Origin: Kyrpidia tusciae DSM 2912
GTDB lineage: Bacteria > Bacillota > Bacilli > Kyrpidiales > Kyrpidiaceae
Assembly: GCF_000092905.1 (NCBI RefSeq)
Contig: NC_014098.1
Span: forward strand, 1,054,001 to 1,118,000
Reading direction: 5' to 3'
Length of the DNA stretch: 64,000 bases
Shown: piece by piece, positions 18,752 to 26,265 of the stretch
Numbering within the stretch: the first letter of the stretch is position 1
Layout: the number at the start of each line of letters is the position of its first letter
Made by a program: the position numbers and the translations under genes
Notes under the pieces: generated by a model
The model's input: only the letters and a program-made list of their open reading frames with translations
What the model was told of the DNA's origin: nothing
Databases searched by the model: none

Positions 18752-19741
18752 GTGTCCCGGTCAGTGGCGGGAACTCTGGCGATCTTGGCAGCCCTCATAG
18801 GAGCCGGTGTTCCGCAACGGGGAGCGGCGGTCGACCAGGATTCGGGCATCGTCGTGCGTGCCGACCGGATTGAAGTGCAGGGACTGTTGCCCAGTTTGGC
18901 GATGGGCGGTGACGGGGGGCTGGTGATCCGGCTGCGAATCCACCGAGCCACCGCATACGGCCTTCGCGTGATCGGCAACCAGTCGCAAACGTCCGCCGGA
19001 TTTCCCTGGGGGATGCGCATCGACAGTACGGGCCCAGCGGTTTTGGAGGGTTTGCTCGCGGATACCACTGCACTGGGGCTGCGAGGGGCCGGTTTGAAGT
19101 TGGATGTACCCTTTCCTCAACTGACGCTCCGAGATGTTTTTCTGCGCTGCACCAGACTGACCGCCGGCCATGTCTTCATGCCTTCCATGAAACTGCATAC
19201 GGACAAGGGGATTGAGGATTCTGGGACGGCCCCCATCATCGATCTGCGATCTCTGACCGTGATCAACGGCGAAGGAGTGGTCGATTTACTGAATGGATTG
19301 TTGTCCGGCGACTCATCGGGAGCCGGGGGACAAGCGAAGGGAGAGGCCCCCTCCGGTCCGCAACGCGACGGCGGAAAGGAGGCGGAAGCCTCGAGGAACC
19401 CCGAGGCAGGATCGGCAGAGACAACATCCGGCTCGGTGGAGACAGGGTCCGGCCGAGGGGAGGTCCCCGAACCACATCTGCCGGCTTCCGACCGGTCGGA
19501 GCCGCCGAGTGGCGGAATGGAACCCCCCTCCGGTGCGGTCCAATCCAATCCCCCATCGTCCGTTCAGCCCAATTCGGAAACAACCGGGCGGCCGTCGGGA
19601 GCGCCGATCGCTCCCTTCAGCGGCCTGCTCCGACAATTGGGGCAACTCGACCCCTCAGGGTTTCTAACCTCATCGGGAACATCGCCCGGATTCGGCAGTG
19701 CTGGGTCAAGTCAAAGTCCCGAGGCTGTTCCCGAGAGGTGA
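18752..19741 (+). CDS. Secreted protein with low-complexity Pro/Ser/Gly-rich region, distantly DUF6230-like
   Basis: This 329-residue protein starts with an export signal: a basic start, then a hydrophobic stretch LAILAALIGAGV. The folded part (about 35-170) includes GIVVRADRIEVQGLLPSLAMG, then GLKLDVPFPQLTLRD. Residues 175-300 are a low-complexity Gly/Ser/Pro/Glu-rich segment such as an extended linker. The GTG at 18752 is chosen because AAAGGGAG precedes it by 7 bp; an upstream extension overlaps the previous small gene. The short pattern V-hydrophobic-(R/S)-A-D-x-I recurs in the DUF6230 protein at 20482, so the two may be distant relatives. Function is unknown. Confidence 0.7.
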   Translation: MSRSVAGTLAILAALIGAGVPQRGAAVDQDSGIVVRADRIEVQGLLPSLAMGGDGGLVIRLRIHRATAYGLRVIGNQSQTSAGFPWGMRIDSTGPAVLEGLLADTTALGLRGAGLKLDVPFPQLTLRDVFLRCTRLTAGHVFMPSMKLHTDKGIEDSGTAPIIDLRSLTVINGEGVVDLLNGLLSGDSSGAGGQAKGEAPSGPQRDGGKEAEASRNPEAGSAETTSGSVETGSGRGEVPEPHLPASDRSEPPSGGMEPPSGAVQSNPPSSVQPNSETTGRPSGAPIAPFSGLLRQLGQLDPSGFLTSSGTSPGFGSAGSSQSPEAVPER

Positions 19742-19845
19742 GTTCAACAGGGGGCCTTTTGCATCCGGGATCTTCGCAAAGCGCCATGGATAGAGCCGGG
19801 TTGTGAAACAGATCGAACGAAAACGAGAGAGGAGGGGGATGTCTC

Positions 19846-20217
19846 GTGGGCAAGAAAATGACGATGGAGCAACGAATTGAAGCCTTTTATCGACAAAGCG
19901 GGGGACCTCATAATCCACAAATCCAGAAGCTGCTGCAAAAACACCTTTTGTACGGCAAAGACCACGGTATGCCGGGGTACAAGGAAAGTTTTGAGGATGC
20001 GATCCTCGACGTGGTGGTCAACGATCCGAGTCTTTTGTTGTTGTTCGAGCGGTTTCAACGATGGCGCTCCGCACGAAAGGATATCTCGACCAGTTCCCGG
20101 TGCGGCGTCTGTCAGCGCGAGGCCTGTCAGTTGGAAGAAAGGCTGCAGCGTCTGGAAACGGAGGTTCGTGAACTTCGGGCCTCCGTCGAACAACTGATTG
20201 AGCGCGTCCGGATTTGA
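19846..20217 (+). CDS. Hypothetical protein with C-terminal coiled coil
   Basis: A GTG start with a strong GGAGGGGGA site gives 123 residues. The middle is helical (FEDAILDVVVNDPSLLLLFERF). A Cys-rich patch CGVCQREAC at about 85-93 precedes a heptad-like coiled coil LEERLQRLETEVRELRASV. It could dimerise and perhaps bind a metal. I do not recognise a family. It stands between two secreted-protein genes and ends at a terminator. Confidence 0.72.
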   Translation: MGKKMTMEQRIEAFYRQSGGPHNPQIQKLLQKHLLYGKDHGMPGYKESFEDAILDVVVNDPSLLLLFERFQRWRSARKDISTSSRCGVCQREACQLEERLQRLETEVRELRASVEQLIERVRI

Positions 20218-20253
20218 ACGGGACTGAGAGGCCGCTGAGCGGGTCCTCCGGGA

Positions 20254-20284
20254 GGGGAGTTGCGAAAGCAGCACTTCCCTTTTT
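20254..20284 (+). terminator. Intrinsic terminator
   Basis: A bulged stem GGGGAGTTGC / GCAGCACTTCCC with a GAAA tetraloop is followed by TTTTT. It ends the unit of the coiled-coil protein. Confidence 0.65.
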
Positions 20285-20481
20285 GGCCCCGGTTTAGCTG
20301 CAGAAACCCCGGTGGGCCGGAAGCCCCGATGTTTCAGGGATGGCGGATCCGATGATTCTTGCCCCCTGATTCGAAGGATGAAATCACCACGTTTTTCGGT
20401 ATAGTAAGCTGAACGTTAATATTCTACAATACTATAACAAATGCAGGAAATAATCTTGAACATCAAGGGGGATGAGGTTAC
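20285..20481 (+). promoter_or_regulatory. Structured leader/promoter region of the DUF6230 gene
   Basis: The first half is GC-rich with a stem GGTTT/AAACC around a CTGCAG centre (20291-20309). The second half is AT-rich with TATAGT at 20401-20406 and TACAAT at 20425-20430 as possible -10 elements but no convincing -35. No known riboswitch class could be matched. An alternative sigma factor may be used. Confidence 0.35.
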
Positions 20482-21090
20482 ATGCTGTCGACGGCTGCAG
20501 TGCAGACCAATCGCAAGCGATTCTTCGCTGCGTCAGGAGTTGGATTGGGGGGGCTTGTGGTCCTGCTCGCTTCCCTGTTCCTGACGGGGACCGTGTACGC
20601 CGCTTTTCCATTGACGGGAATCGGCGGATTCGTGATCTCGGCGGATGAGATTATTGGGCAGCAGATGAATTTGTATCCCGCTTTGGGACAAACGTCGGAA
20701 CAATCGATCTGGCCGCAGGCGGCCATTGAATTGAGCAGTGCGACCATCAAAGGGTTAAATCTGACAAAAGATCTCGATGTCAGCAAAGAATTGGGGAATT
20801 TTGGGATGAATAAGGTCAAGGTGGTCATCGGTGCGACCAAGGATGTGCAAGGCTCTGGATTGAAATTGAGGATAACGGGTCTTCAAGCGGACCAAGCAAA
20901 TTTCAGCACATTTGACATGGAGGAAAAATACAGCGATAATCCACTGAACAAACTCGGCATGACCTCGAGCCAAATCGACCTGGTCAAACCGCAGCTGAAC
21001 ACACACAGTCTGGTGGCGCAATCGCTCGGGATTCCCGGGATGTCCTTGAGCCTCGAAGTCTATGACAAGGACGGAAAACAACTCCCCTGA
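20482..21090 (+). CDS. Secreted DUF6230 family protein
   Basis: This 202-residue protein has one N-terminal signal or anchor segment (about 20-41, GLVVLLASLFLTGTVYAAF) with an AxA-like cleavage site. The body has the beta-rich pattern GFVISADEIIGQQMNLYPALG typical of DUF6230 proteins, best known in Actinobacteria and often next to a DUF6114 membrane protein, exactly as here. AAGGGGGATG precedes the ATG. The role is unknown; cell-envelope or spore-surface work is plausible. A strong terminator follows, so it is probably expressed alone. Confidence 0.78.
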   Translation: MLSTAAVQTNRKRFFAASGVGLGGLVVLLASLFLTGTVYAAFPLTGIGGFVISADEIIGQQMNLYPALGQTSEQSIWPQAAIELSSATIKGLNLTKDLDVSKELGNFGMNKVKVVIGATKDVQGSGLKLRITGLQADQANFSTFDMEEKYSDNPLNKLGMTSSQIDLVKPQLNTHSLVAQSLGIPGMSLSLEVYDKDGKQLP

Positions 21091-21134
21091 TCCAGTTGCG
21101 TAAGCGCAGTCGATCCTCGGATCCGGGGAGCGCG

Positions 21135-21161
21135 ACGGCCCCGGGTAACCGGGGCCGTTTG
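21135..21161 (+). terminator. Terminator after the DUF6230 gene
   Basis: A perfect 10-bp stem ACGGCCCCGG / CCGGGGCCGT encloses a GTAA tetraloop, followed by TTTG. Confidence 0.7.
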
Positions 21162-21279
21162 ATATGGGTCCGGCACGGGTGCTGTGCTGCGGGCGGTCGG
21201 CAGTCGGCAACCGATTTCCACTTGGTCGTTTCGCGCCTTTACATTGTCCAATCCCCACTGGAGGAAAGGAGGGGCCTTT

Positions 21280-22236
21280 GTGTTCCGACGGATCAATTTT
21301 TGCGGCTCCTTGGCCGTAACGGGATTATTGACCGGTGCATTTATCGGGGGCGTGGTCTTCGGACAAGGACGCGTGGGGGCCGGTGTCGGGGCCCTGTTGG
21401 GTTTGGCGCTGTTTGGTTTTGCCCTCGAACCGGCGGCGCGGCGCTTGGAACCGTTCCGGTTTGATCTGGCGCTCGGGACGTCGGGCATCATGGCTGGAAT
21501 CATCGCGGGCAGCAATTCCTTGTTGGGGGCCGGGCGAGCAGGAGCTGCGGCGGGGTTTGCCGGCGGTTTGGCGTGGTTCGGATTTGTGGCGGCAGCTCTG
21601 GTCCGTTCTCATCGAGCTCGGAATCTCTACGCCGACTACCGGGGTTCCGCGTTTGTGGCGACCACACTCGCTTTCTGCGGCGCATGGGCGGGCGTTGAGT
21701 TGTCGAACTTTCTCATCGAGCTTGTGCCCGGGCCGTGGCCATGGTGGCGGTGGCTCATGGGGATTTCATTACCGCTTGTGATTTCCACATTTCTTTCGAT
21801 GATCCCCGGCTACGTTTTTGCTCTGAATCGATCGCGTCCCGCATGGGGAGGGTTGTTGAGCCTCGTGGCGGGTGGACTGGTGTTGTGGGTGGGAATCAGC
21901 ATAGCGCCCCTTCTGTTTTTGCCAGGCAGCGGTCTGATGTGGGCGGGATTGGTGATCGGTTCGTGTATGACGGCTGCGGCCTTATTGAGTCTCGTTATTC
22001 CGAGATCTCACTCGGTGATCGGGATTACTCTGATTCTCCTGTCTATTCTTTCATTCGTCGGCGCCGCGGGCGGGCTGGTGGTCGGAGGTCTCTTGGGCGT
22101 GATCGGCGGAAGTCTCGTTTTCGCTTGGCACGGATCGCCCTTGGAGGTGGAACGAATTACCCCCGTGTTGGCGCATCCGGTGCAACCGGAGATTGCGGCG
22201 CGAGAGGCGGCGATCGGGAAGGACGAGGTCAACTGA
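21280..22236 (+). CDS. DUF6114-type polytopic membrane protein with N-terminal extension
   Basis: This 318-residue protein has about nine or ten hydrophobic segments. The C-terminal third (about 215-300, starting RPAWGGLLSLVAGGLVLW) resembles the DUF6114 domain, which normally forms a protein of about half this size. The N-terminal 200 residues add Gly-rich membrane helices and look like a fused extra module. The GTG at 21280 has AAAGGAGGGG in place; upstream in-frame codons lie over the terminator. Partnership with the preceding DUF6230 gene is conserved elsewhere. Function is unknown. Confidence 0.75.
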   Translation: MFRRINFCGSLAVTGLLTGAFIGGVVFGQGRVGAGVGALLGLALFGFALEPAARRLEPFRFDLALGTSGIMAGIIAGSNSLLGAGRAGAAAGFAGGLAWFGFVAAALVRSHRARNLYADYRGSAFVATTLAFCGAWAGVELSNFLIELVPGPWPWWRWLMGISLPLVISTFLSMIPGYVFALNRSRPAWGGLLSLVAGGLVLWVGISIAPLLFLPGSGLMWAGLVIGSCMTAAALLSLVIPRSHSVIGITLILLSILSFVGAAGGLVVGGLLGVIGGSLVFAWHGSPLEVERITPVLAHPVQPEIAAREAAIGKDEVN

Positions 22237-22355
22237 TGGCAGCGGCATGGATGGACAACCTTTTGGGTTTTTTCGTGTGCCCCGAATATCCTCTTGAGCA
22301 CCGGCCGGACTTCCGGGTTGAAGCTGCGTTTCCGCCCTCGCCCGAGACATCGTAA
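22236..22355 (+). CDS. Possible 39-residue small protein
   Basis: An ATG at 22236 overlaps the DUF6114 stop (TGATG) and is preceded by AAGGACGAGG, giving a 39-residue frame beginning MAAAWMDNLLGFFV. It is too short to judge by codon use. Translational coupling is the only support. Confidence 0.28.
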   Translation: MAAAWMDNLLGFFVCPEYPLEHRPDFRVEAAFPPSPETS

Positions 22356-22400
22356 GGCAAGCGACCATATGTTGTAGAGAAGGGAAAGGGGGAATGGCAC

Positions 22401-22904
22401 ATGGGTGAAGGTGTTGGGTGGGCACACGAACACGCGCCGCGGATTCCGTTTCCCGTCGACTGGGCCTGGTGCCGAAGGTGGAAAGGAAGGCGGGTCGAAG
22501 TCAGAACCCGCACTGCCGTATATCGCGGCACGCTCGTGGACGTGATCGAAACGGGTCTTTACGTCCGCGTTTATGAAGCGGTGGTCGCGGAAAAGGGGAT
22601 GCGGGTCGACGACCCGGGCCTTCGCCGGGTGAACCCGTTTGTTTTGTTCATCCCCTTTGCGGCTCTTTTGGCCCTGACGCCTTTGATCCTCTCCCAGCCC
22701 GGCCCCGGTGGTCCGCCGTACGGCCCCGGTGGTCCGCCCTCCGGTCCAGGTGGCCCACCTTACGGGCTTCCCCCGGGTGCGGGTGGGTATGGCGGCGGAT
22801 ACGGAGGGGGGTACGGAGGGGGATATGGGGGCGGGTACGGCGGGGGCTGGGGAGGCCCCTCGCCCGGGCCGCCGCCGGGGTATGGCAAGCCTTGGACCTG
22901 GTGA
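22401..22904 (+). CDS. Sm-like/membrane protein with Gly-Tyr repeat tail
   Basis: This 167-residue protein has three parts. The first (about 25-60) looks like a small beta-barrel of the Sm type, around GRRVEVRTRTAVYRGTLVDV. A single hydrophobic segment follows at about 77-96. The tail has three Pro-Gly-Gly-Pro-Pro repeats and then five Gly-Gly-Gly-Tyr units. Such tails occur in spore-coat and surface proteins and tend to self-associate. An AAAGGGGGAATG site supports the start. I cannot assign a family; a spore or envelope role is inferred. Confidence 0.72.
   Translation: MGEGVGWAHEHAPRIPFPVDWAWCRRWKGRRVEVRTRTAVYRGTLVDVIETGLYVRVYEAVVAEKGMRVDDPGLRRVNPFVLFIPFAALLALTPLILSQPGPGGPPYGPGGPPSGPGGPPYGLPPGAGGYGGGYGGGYGGGYGGGYGGGWGGPSPGPPPGYGKPWTW
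22696..22765 (+). repeat. Tandem 21-bp-type coding repeats (PGGPPYG)
   Basis: Three imperfect units encode Gly-Pro-Gly-Gly-Pro-Pro-(Tyr/Ser). They lie within the tail of the Gly-Tyr protein. Confidence 0.7.
22785..22850 (+). repeat. Tandem 12-bp coding repeats (GGGY)
   Basis: About five units of a 12-bp repeat encode Gly-Gly-Gly-Tyr, ending in a Gly-Gly-Gly-Trp variant. Copy number probably varies between strains by slippage. Confidence 0.75.
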
Positions 22905-23023
22905 CAGGCCCCCGCTCCCGGACGGGTTCAGTGTAGACACGGACGGTGGTGAGGTGTATATTTATCACTATCACCGAATATTTATTCCCTACGCTGGGTC
23001 CGCGGGGATGGGGGAGTTTGGGC

Positions 23024-23533
23024 ATGGAATTGAGGAAAGCTGTGGTTGAAGACGTTGACGCCATGTATGCCTTGATCGATTATTATGCACAACAAGGGTT
23101 GCTTCTCCCGCGTTCCCGGCTGTCCTTGTACGAATCCCTGCAATGCTTCAGTGTGGCGGTGGAGGGTGAACGACTGCTGGGGGTCGCGGGGTTGCACATC
23201 CTTTGGGCGGATTTGGCGGAGATCCGGTCCTTGGCGGTGGCGCCGGATGCCCGGGGGCAGGGGATCGGGGGCCTGTTGGTGGATCGGTTGTCGGAAGAGG
23301 CTCGGCATCTAGGTATCCCCCAGGTGCTCGCTTTGACCTATCAGCGGCGTTTTTTTGAAAAGTGCGGGTTCTACCCCGTGGAGAAGCAGACCTTGCCTCA
23401 CAAAGTCTGGAAGGACTGTGTCAGCTGCAGCAAATTTGCCACCTGCGATGAAGCCGCATATTTGCGGGTGGTCACGCCGAATGTCTCTCCCCGGCTGCGG
23501 GTTTCTCCGGTCATCCAAGTAACGCAGCCGTAG
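23024..23533 (+). CDS. GNAT family N-acetyltransferase, ArgA-like short form
   Basis: This 170-residue GNAT enzyme has the acetyl-CoA motif SLAVAPDARGQGIGGLL and the end motif FFEKCGFYPVEKQTLPHKVWKDC. The tail with the Cys cluster CVSCSKFATCDEA is typical of stand-alone N-acetylglutamate synthase-like proteins. The ATG at 23024 has GGGGGAG upstream and gives the usual N-terminus MELRKAVVEDVDAMYALI. It may acetylate glutamate for arginine synthesis, but no arg genes are near, so the substrate stays open. Confidence 0.85.
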   Translation: MELRKAVVEDVDAMYALIDYYAQQGLLLPRSRLSLYESLQCFSVAVEGERLLGVAGLHILWADLAEIRSLAVAPDARGQGIGGLLVDRLSEEARHLGIPQVLALTYQRRFFEKCGFYPVEKQTLPHKVWKDCVSCSKFATCDEAAYLRVVTPNVSPRLRVSPVIQVTQP

Positions 23534-23618
23534 ACGCCGGGGCCCAGGCCGGCATCGACGTTGACGCCGCACTCCTCGTCCGGTACCTTAAGGGCAGAAA
23601 CGGCTCGGGGTGGGGCGG

Positions 23619-24365
23619 ATGAGAACTGCGGCAACGCTCGCAGCGACGGTGGCGGCTATTTTTCTGCTATTGCCACTTTTTGTTCTTGGGATATCCTGGA
23701 TGTTGCGGGCCACCGTGTCCACGGCAGTCCTGGCCATCGTCCTGCGCACAGCGGTGGCGGCGGCTGTCGCCACGACCATCGACATGGTGTTTGGAATCGC
23801 GATGGGTTATCGCCTGAGTCGGGACCCTGAGTTTCGCCGGAGGCCGCTCCGGATGTTGTTACAGATTCCGGGTCACGTCCCCCAGGCGGCGGTGGGGCTT
23901 GCGCTGGTGATGGCCTACGGGGGGGTGCTGGGCAATGGGTCTTCCTGGACCGGCTACGCCCTCGTCATCGCGGCGATGGTGTTCGTCAGCCTCCCGGTTG
24001 CGGTGGAAGAATGTCGGCGAGGATTCGATGCCGTTGATATTCATTTGGAGAGGGTTTCCCGGACCCTGGGAGCCGGGGCGGGCAAAACCTTTCGACAGGT
24101 GACTCTGCCCTTGGCCGCCGATGGGCTTCTCGGAGCGGCGGCCGTGGTGTTTGCCCGAGCTTTCGGGGAATTCGCTGCTCTGGCCTTTTTTATGCCCTTT
24201 CCCTTGACCGTGGGCACCGGTATTTATCAATGGTTTTCACAAGGAATGACGGAAAAAGCGGTGGAGATGGCAGCAGTCGGGGCCATGTTTAGCCTCCTCA
24301 GCTGGGTGTTGGTGGTCGGCATACGGCTGTGGGTCGGGCGACGGCTGGGGAGGTTTCGCGGTTGA
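23619..24365 (+). CDS. ABC transporter permease, molybdate/tungstate/sulfate type
   Basis: This 248-residue inner-membrane permease has about six membrane helices. The EAA loop that contacts the ATPase is visible near RTLGAGAGKTFRQVTLPLAA followed by FARAFGEFAALAFF, as in ModB, TupB or CysT. The next gene starts inside its stop codon. A GTG nine bases upstream (23610) is an alternative start. No substrate-binding protein gene lies in this cluster. The nearby formate dehydrogenase island would need Mo or W, but it is 26 kb away. Confidence 0.85.
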   Translation: MRTAATLAATVAAIFLLLPLFVLGISWMLRATVSTAVLAIVLRTAVAAAVATTIDMVFGIAMGYRLSRDPEFRRRPLRMLLQIPGHVPQAAVGLALVMAYGGVLGNGSSWTGYALVIAAMVFVSLPVAVEECRRGFDAVDIHLERVSRTLGAGAGKTFRQVTLPLAADGLLGAAAVVFARAFGEFAALAFFMPFPLTVGTGIYQWFSQGMTEKAVEMAAVGAMFSLLSWVLVVGIRLWVGRRLGRFRG

Positions 24366-25438
24366 GTCTGGAGATCGAGGGGTTGACGGTAGAGGGGGAA
24401 GCCGGTTTTTCCCTGCGTATACCGGTATGGTTTGTCGGGGAAGGAGACATTGCCACTTTGGTCGGACCCCAGGGTGCCGGGAAAACCCTCCTTTTAGAAA
24501 CGATTGCCGGTTTCGTCCGACCCGTGGCAGGCGATATCCGGGTCGGGGGCCGATCGGTGGTAGGATTGCCTGTCGAGCACCGCAACATCGCAGTTCTTTT
24601 TGCTCATGACGGCCTTTTTCCCCATATGACGGTTTTTCGGAATCTGTGCTTTGTCGTGCCTCGACCCCGCCTTGCCCGTCGCTGGCTCTCCCTCGCTGAC
24701 CTTGAGCCTTTAGCCGATCTCTATCCCCGGCAGTTGACCCCTTTGGACAGGCGTCGGGTGGAGCTGATCCGGGCTCTGGCCAGTCGTCCCCGATTGATTC
24801 TGATTGATGAACCGACGGCGGACATTCCCGAGGAGAGCAAAGAGCAGTGGCGCAGTTTTGCCGGGAGCTGGCTTCGGGAGACCCGAGTTACGGCGGTGGC
24901 GGCCGTTTCAAACGTGGAGGAGGCTTTCCGCTGGTCGAACCGCCTTGCTCTGCTTTGGAAGGGCCGGTTGGTCCAGGAGGGCACCACTGAAGACGTATGG
25001 AACCGACCCGCCAGCCCCGAGGTGGCTGCGATCTTGGGGGGAGGTCGGGTGTTCCGGGGACAGGTCGTCCAGAGAAACCACTCGTGGATGTTGGTGCGCC
25101 TGTATCCCGGCCAGGGGGCCGTGGATCTCATGATCTGGTCGAATTGGTTGTATCGAGAATGGGAAGACGTGTGGGTCTATATCCCGAAGTCCGCGTGGAA
25201 GGTGTGGCCCCGGGGAGAGGGGGAGGCCGCCGCGGCGTCCCCCAATCGATTCCCGGGGTCAATCGGCCGAATTCGGATGCACCCCGGAGGTGTCCTTGTC
25301 GAAGTGAATACCGATCCCTTGACGGTCACCGCAATGATTCCCCACCGGGACTGGGCAGGGGCCGCTTTTACCGAAGGAGAACCGGTATGGCTTTCCATCG
25401 ATCCTAGTGACCCGCAACTGATTCGGGCAACACAATAG
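24362..25438 (+). CDS. ABC-type ATPase with degenerate Q-loop, signature and switch motifs
   Basis: This 358-residue protein has a nucleotide-binding domain (1-220) and a C-terminal TOBE/Mop-like domain (about 290-355), as in ModC. The Walker A GPQGAGKT (35-42) and Walker B LILIDE (Asp149, Glu150) are intact. However, the Q-loop Gln is replaced by Ala81 (VLFAHDGLFPH), the LSGGQ signature reads LTPLD (125-129), and the switch His is Asn184 (SNVEEAF). The TTG start overlaps the permease stop (TTGA) with GGGAGG ahead, so the pair is coupled. The 3' end overlaps the convergent amidase gene by 35 bp. The transporter may be slow, regulatory, or driven differently. Confidence 0.85.
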   Translation: MSLEIEGLTVEGEAGFSLRIPVWFVGEGDIATLVGPQGAGKTLLLETIAGFVRPVAGDIRVGGRSVVGLPVEHRNIAVLFAHDGLFPHMTVFRNLCFVVPRPRLARRWLSLADLEPLADLYPRQLTPLDRRRVELIRALASRPRLILIDEPTADIPEESKEQWRSFAGSWLRETRVTAVAAVSNVEEAFRWSNRLALLWKGRLVQEGTTEDVWNRPASPEVAAILGGGRVFRGQVVQRNHSWMLVRLYPGQGAVDLMIWSNWLYREWEDVWVYIPKSAWKVWPRGEGEAAAASPNRFPGSIGRIRMHPGGVLVEVNTDPLTVTAMIPHRDWAGAAFTEGEPVWLSIDPSDPQLIRATQ

Positions 25439-26120
25439 CGGGATACCCTTTTTGGCGCAGCTCGGCCGCCAGAGCATCTGCCCGCTGCCGGTCATGGAAG
25501 GCGCCGACCTGAACGCGGTATAACACTTGTGGTTCCGGGGAAGAGGTGGGGGGCGGCGCCGGCGTGGGGGTTCCGCGGACAGGAAGCTGCAGCGCGTCGG
25601 CGAGCCCCGCGGCGGCCGCGGCGGCGAATTGGTCTTGAAATTCCGGAGAGACCAAAAGGGCCCGGTCTTTGGCGCTGTCGATAAACAGGACTTCCATGAG
25701 CACCGCATCCATCACGGTTTCCCGGAGTACGGCAAAATCCGCTTCTTTTTTCCCCCGGTCCGCCACCCCGAGTTTCTGGAGAAAATGCGCGATATAGTCG
25801 TGCAGCACGTCCCGGATCCGGCCGGTGGATCCTTTTTCCGTGCCGGGGTAAATATAATCCTCATATCCTTCCCCGCCCCCGGCGTTGATGTGAATCGATA
25901 AAAAGAAATTTGCCCGGGCATCGTTGGCGATTTTTGCCCGTTCGGATAAGCCGACGAACCGATCGTCCTGTCTTGTGTACATGACATCCACAGAATACGT
26001 GTCCACCAGGCGACGGCCCAGCGCCAAGGCCAGGGCCAGGGTGAGGGTTTTCTCGTAGAGGGTTCCATAGGTGGCCCCGGGGTCGGAGCCCCCATGTCCA
26101 GGGTCCAGGCACACCAACAT
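25404..26120 (-). CDS. N-acetylmuramoyl-L-alanine amidase with SPOR domain, CwlC-like
   Basis: This 238-residue zinc amidase cuts the bond between N-acetylmuramic acid and the stem peptide. Zinc and catalytic residues of the Amidase_3 fold are visible: His9 in DPGHGG, Glu23, His77 in SIHINA, and Glu143 in MEVLF. A Pro-rich linker (185-197) leads to a SPOR domain (YRVQVGAFHDRQRADALAAE) that binds peptidoglycan. There is no signal peptide when translation starts at 26120, which has AAGGAGG at ideal spacing. That architecture matches CwlC, the mother-cell lysis enzyme of sporulation. A weak sporulation-type -10 CATATACAT lies upstream at 26153-26161. Confidence 0.88.
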   Translation of the reverse strand: MLVCLDPGHGGSDPGATYGTLYEKTLTLALALALGRRLVDTYSVDVMYTRQDDRFVGLSERAKIANDARANFFLSIHINAGGGEGYEDYIYPGTEKGSTGRIRDVLHDYIAHFLQKLGVADRGKKEADFAVLRETVMDAVLMEVLFIDSAKDRALLVSPEFQDQFAAAAAAGLADALQLPVRGTPTPAPPPTSSPEPQVLYRVQVGAFHDRQRADALAAELRQKGYPAIVLPESVAGH

Positions 26121-26265
26121 CGCATCTTCCTCCTTGTTGTCGGCTTTCTCCCATGTATATGCAGCAAGCCCTGAGGTCGGCAGATAGGCGGACAGAAAGG
26201 TCTGTTTGTCCATGGGCGGACATAGGATGAGGACAGGATGAGATGGTGTGGACGGAGGGGTTTGC

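Noticed and set aside
20285-20481. Cyclic-di-GMP, c-di-AMP or cobalamin riboswitch before the DUF6230 gene
   Set aside because: Conserved core sequences of these classes were not found; left as an unassigned structured leader.
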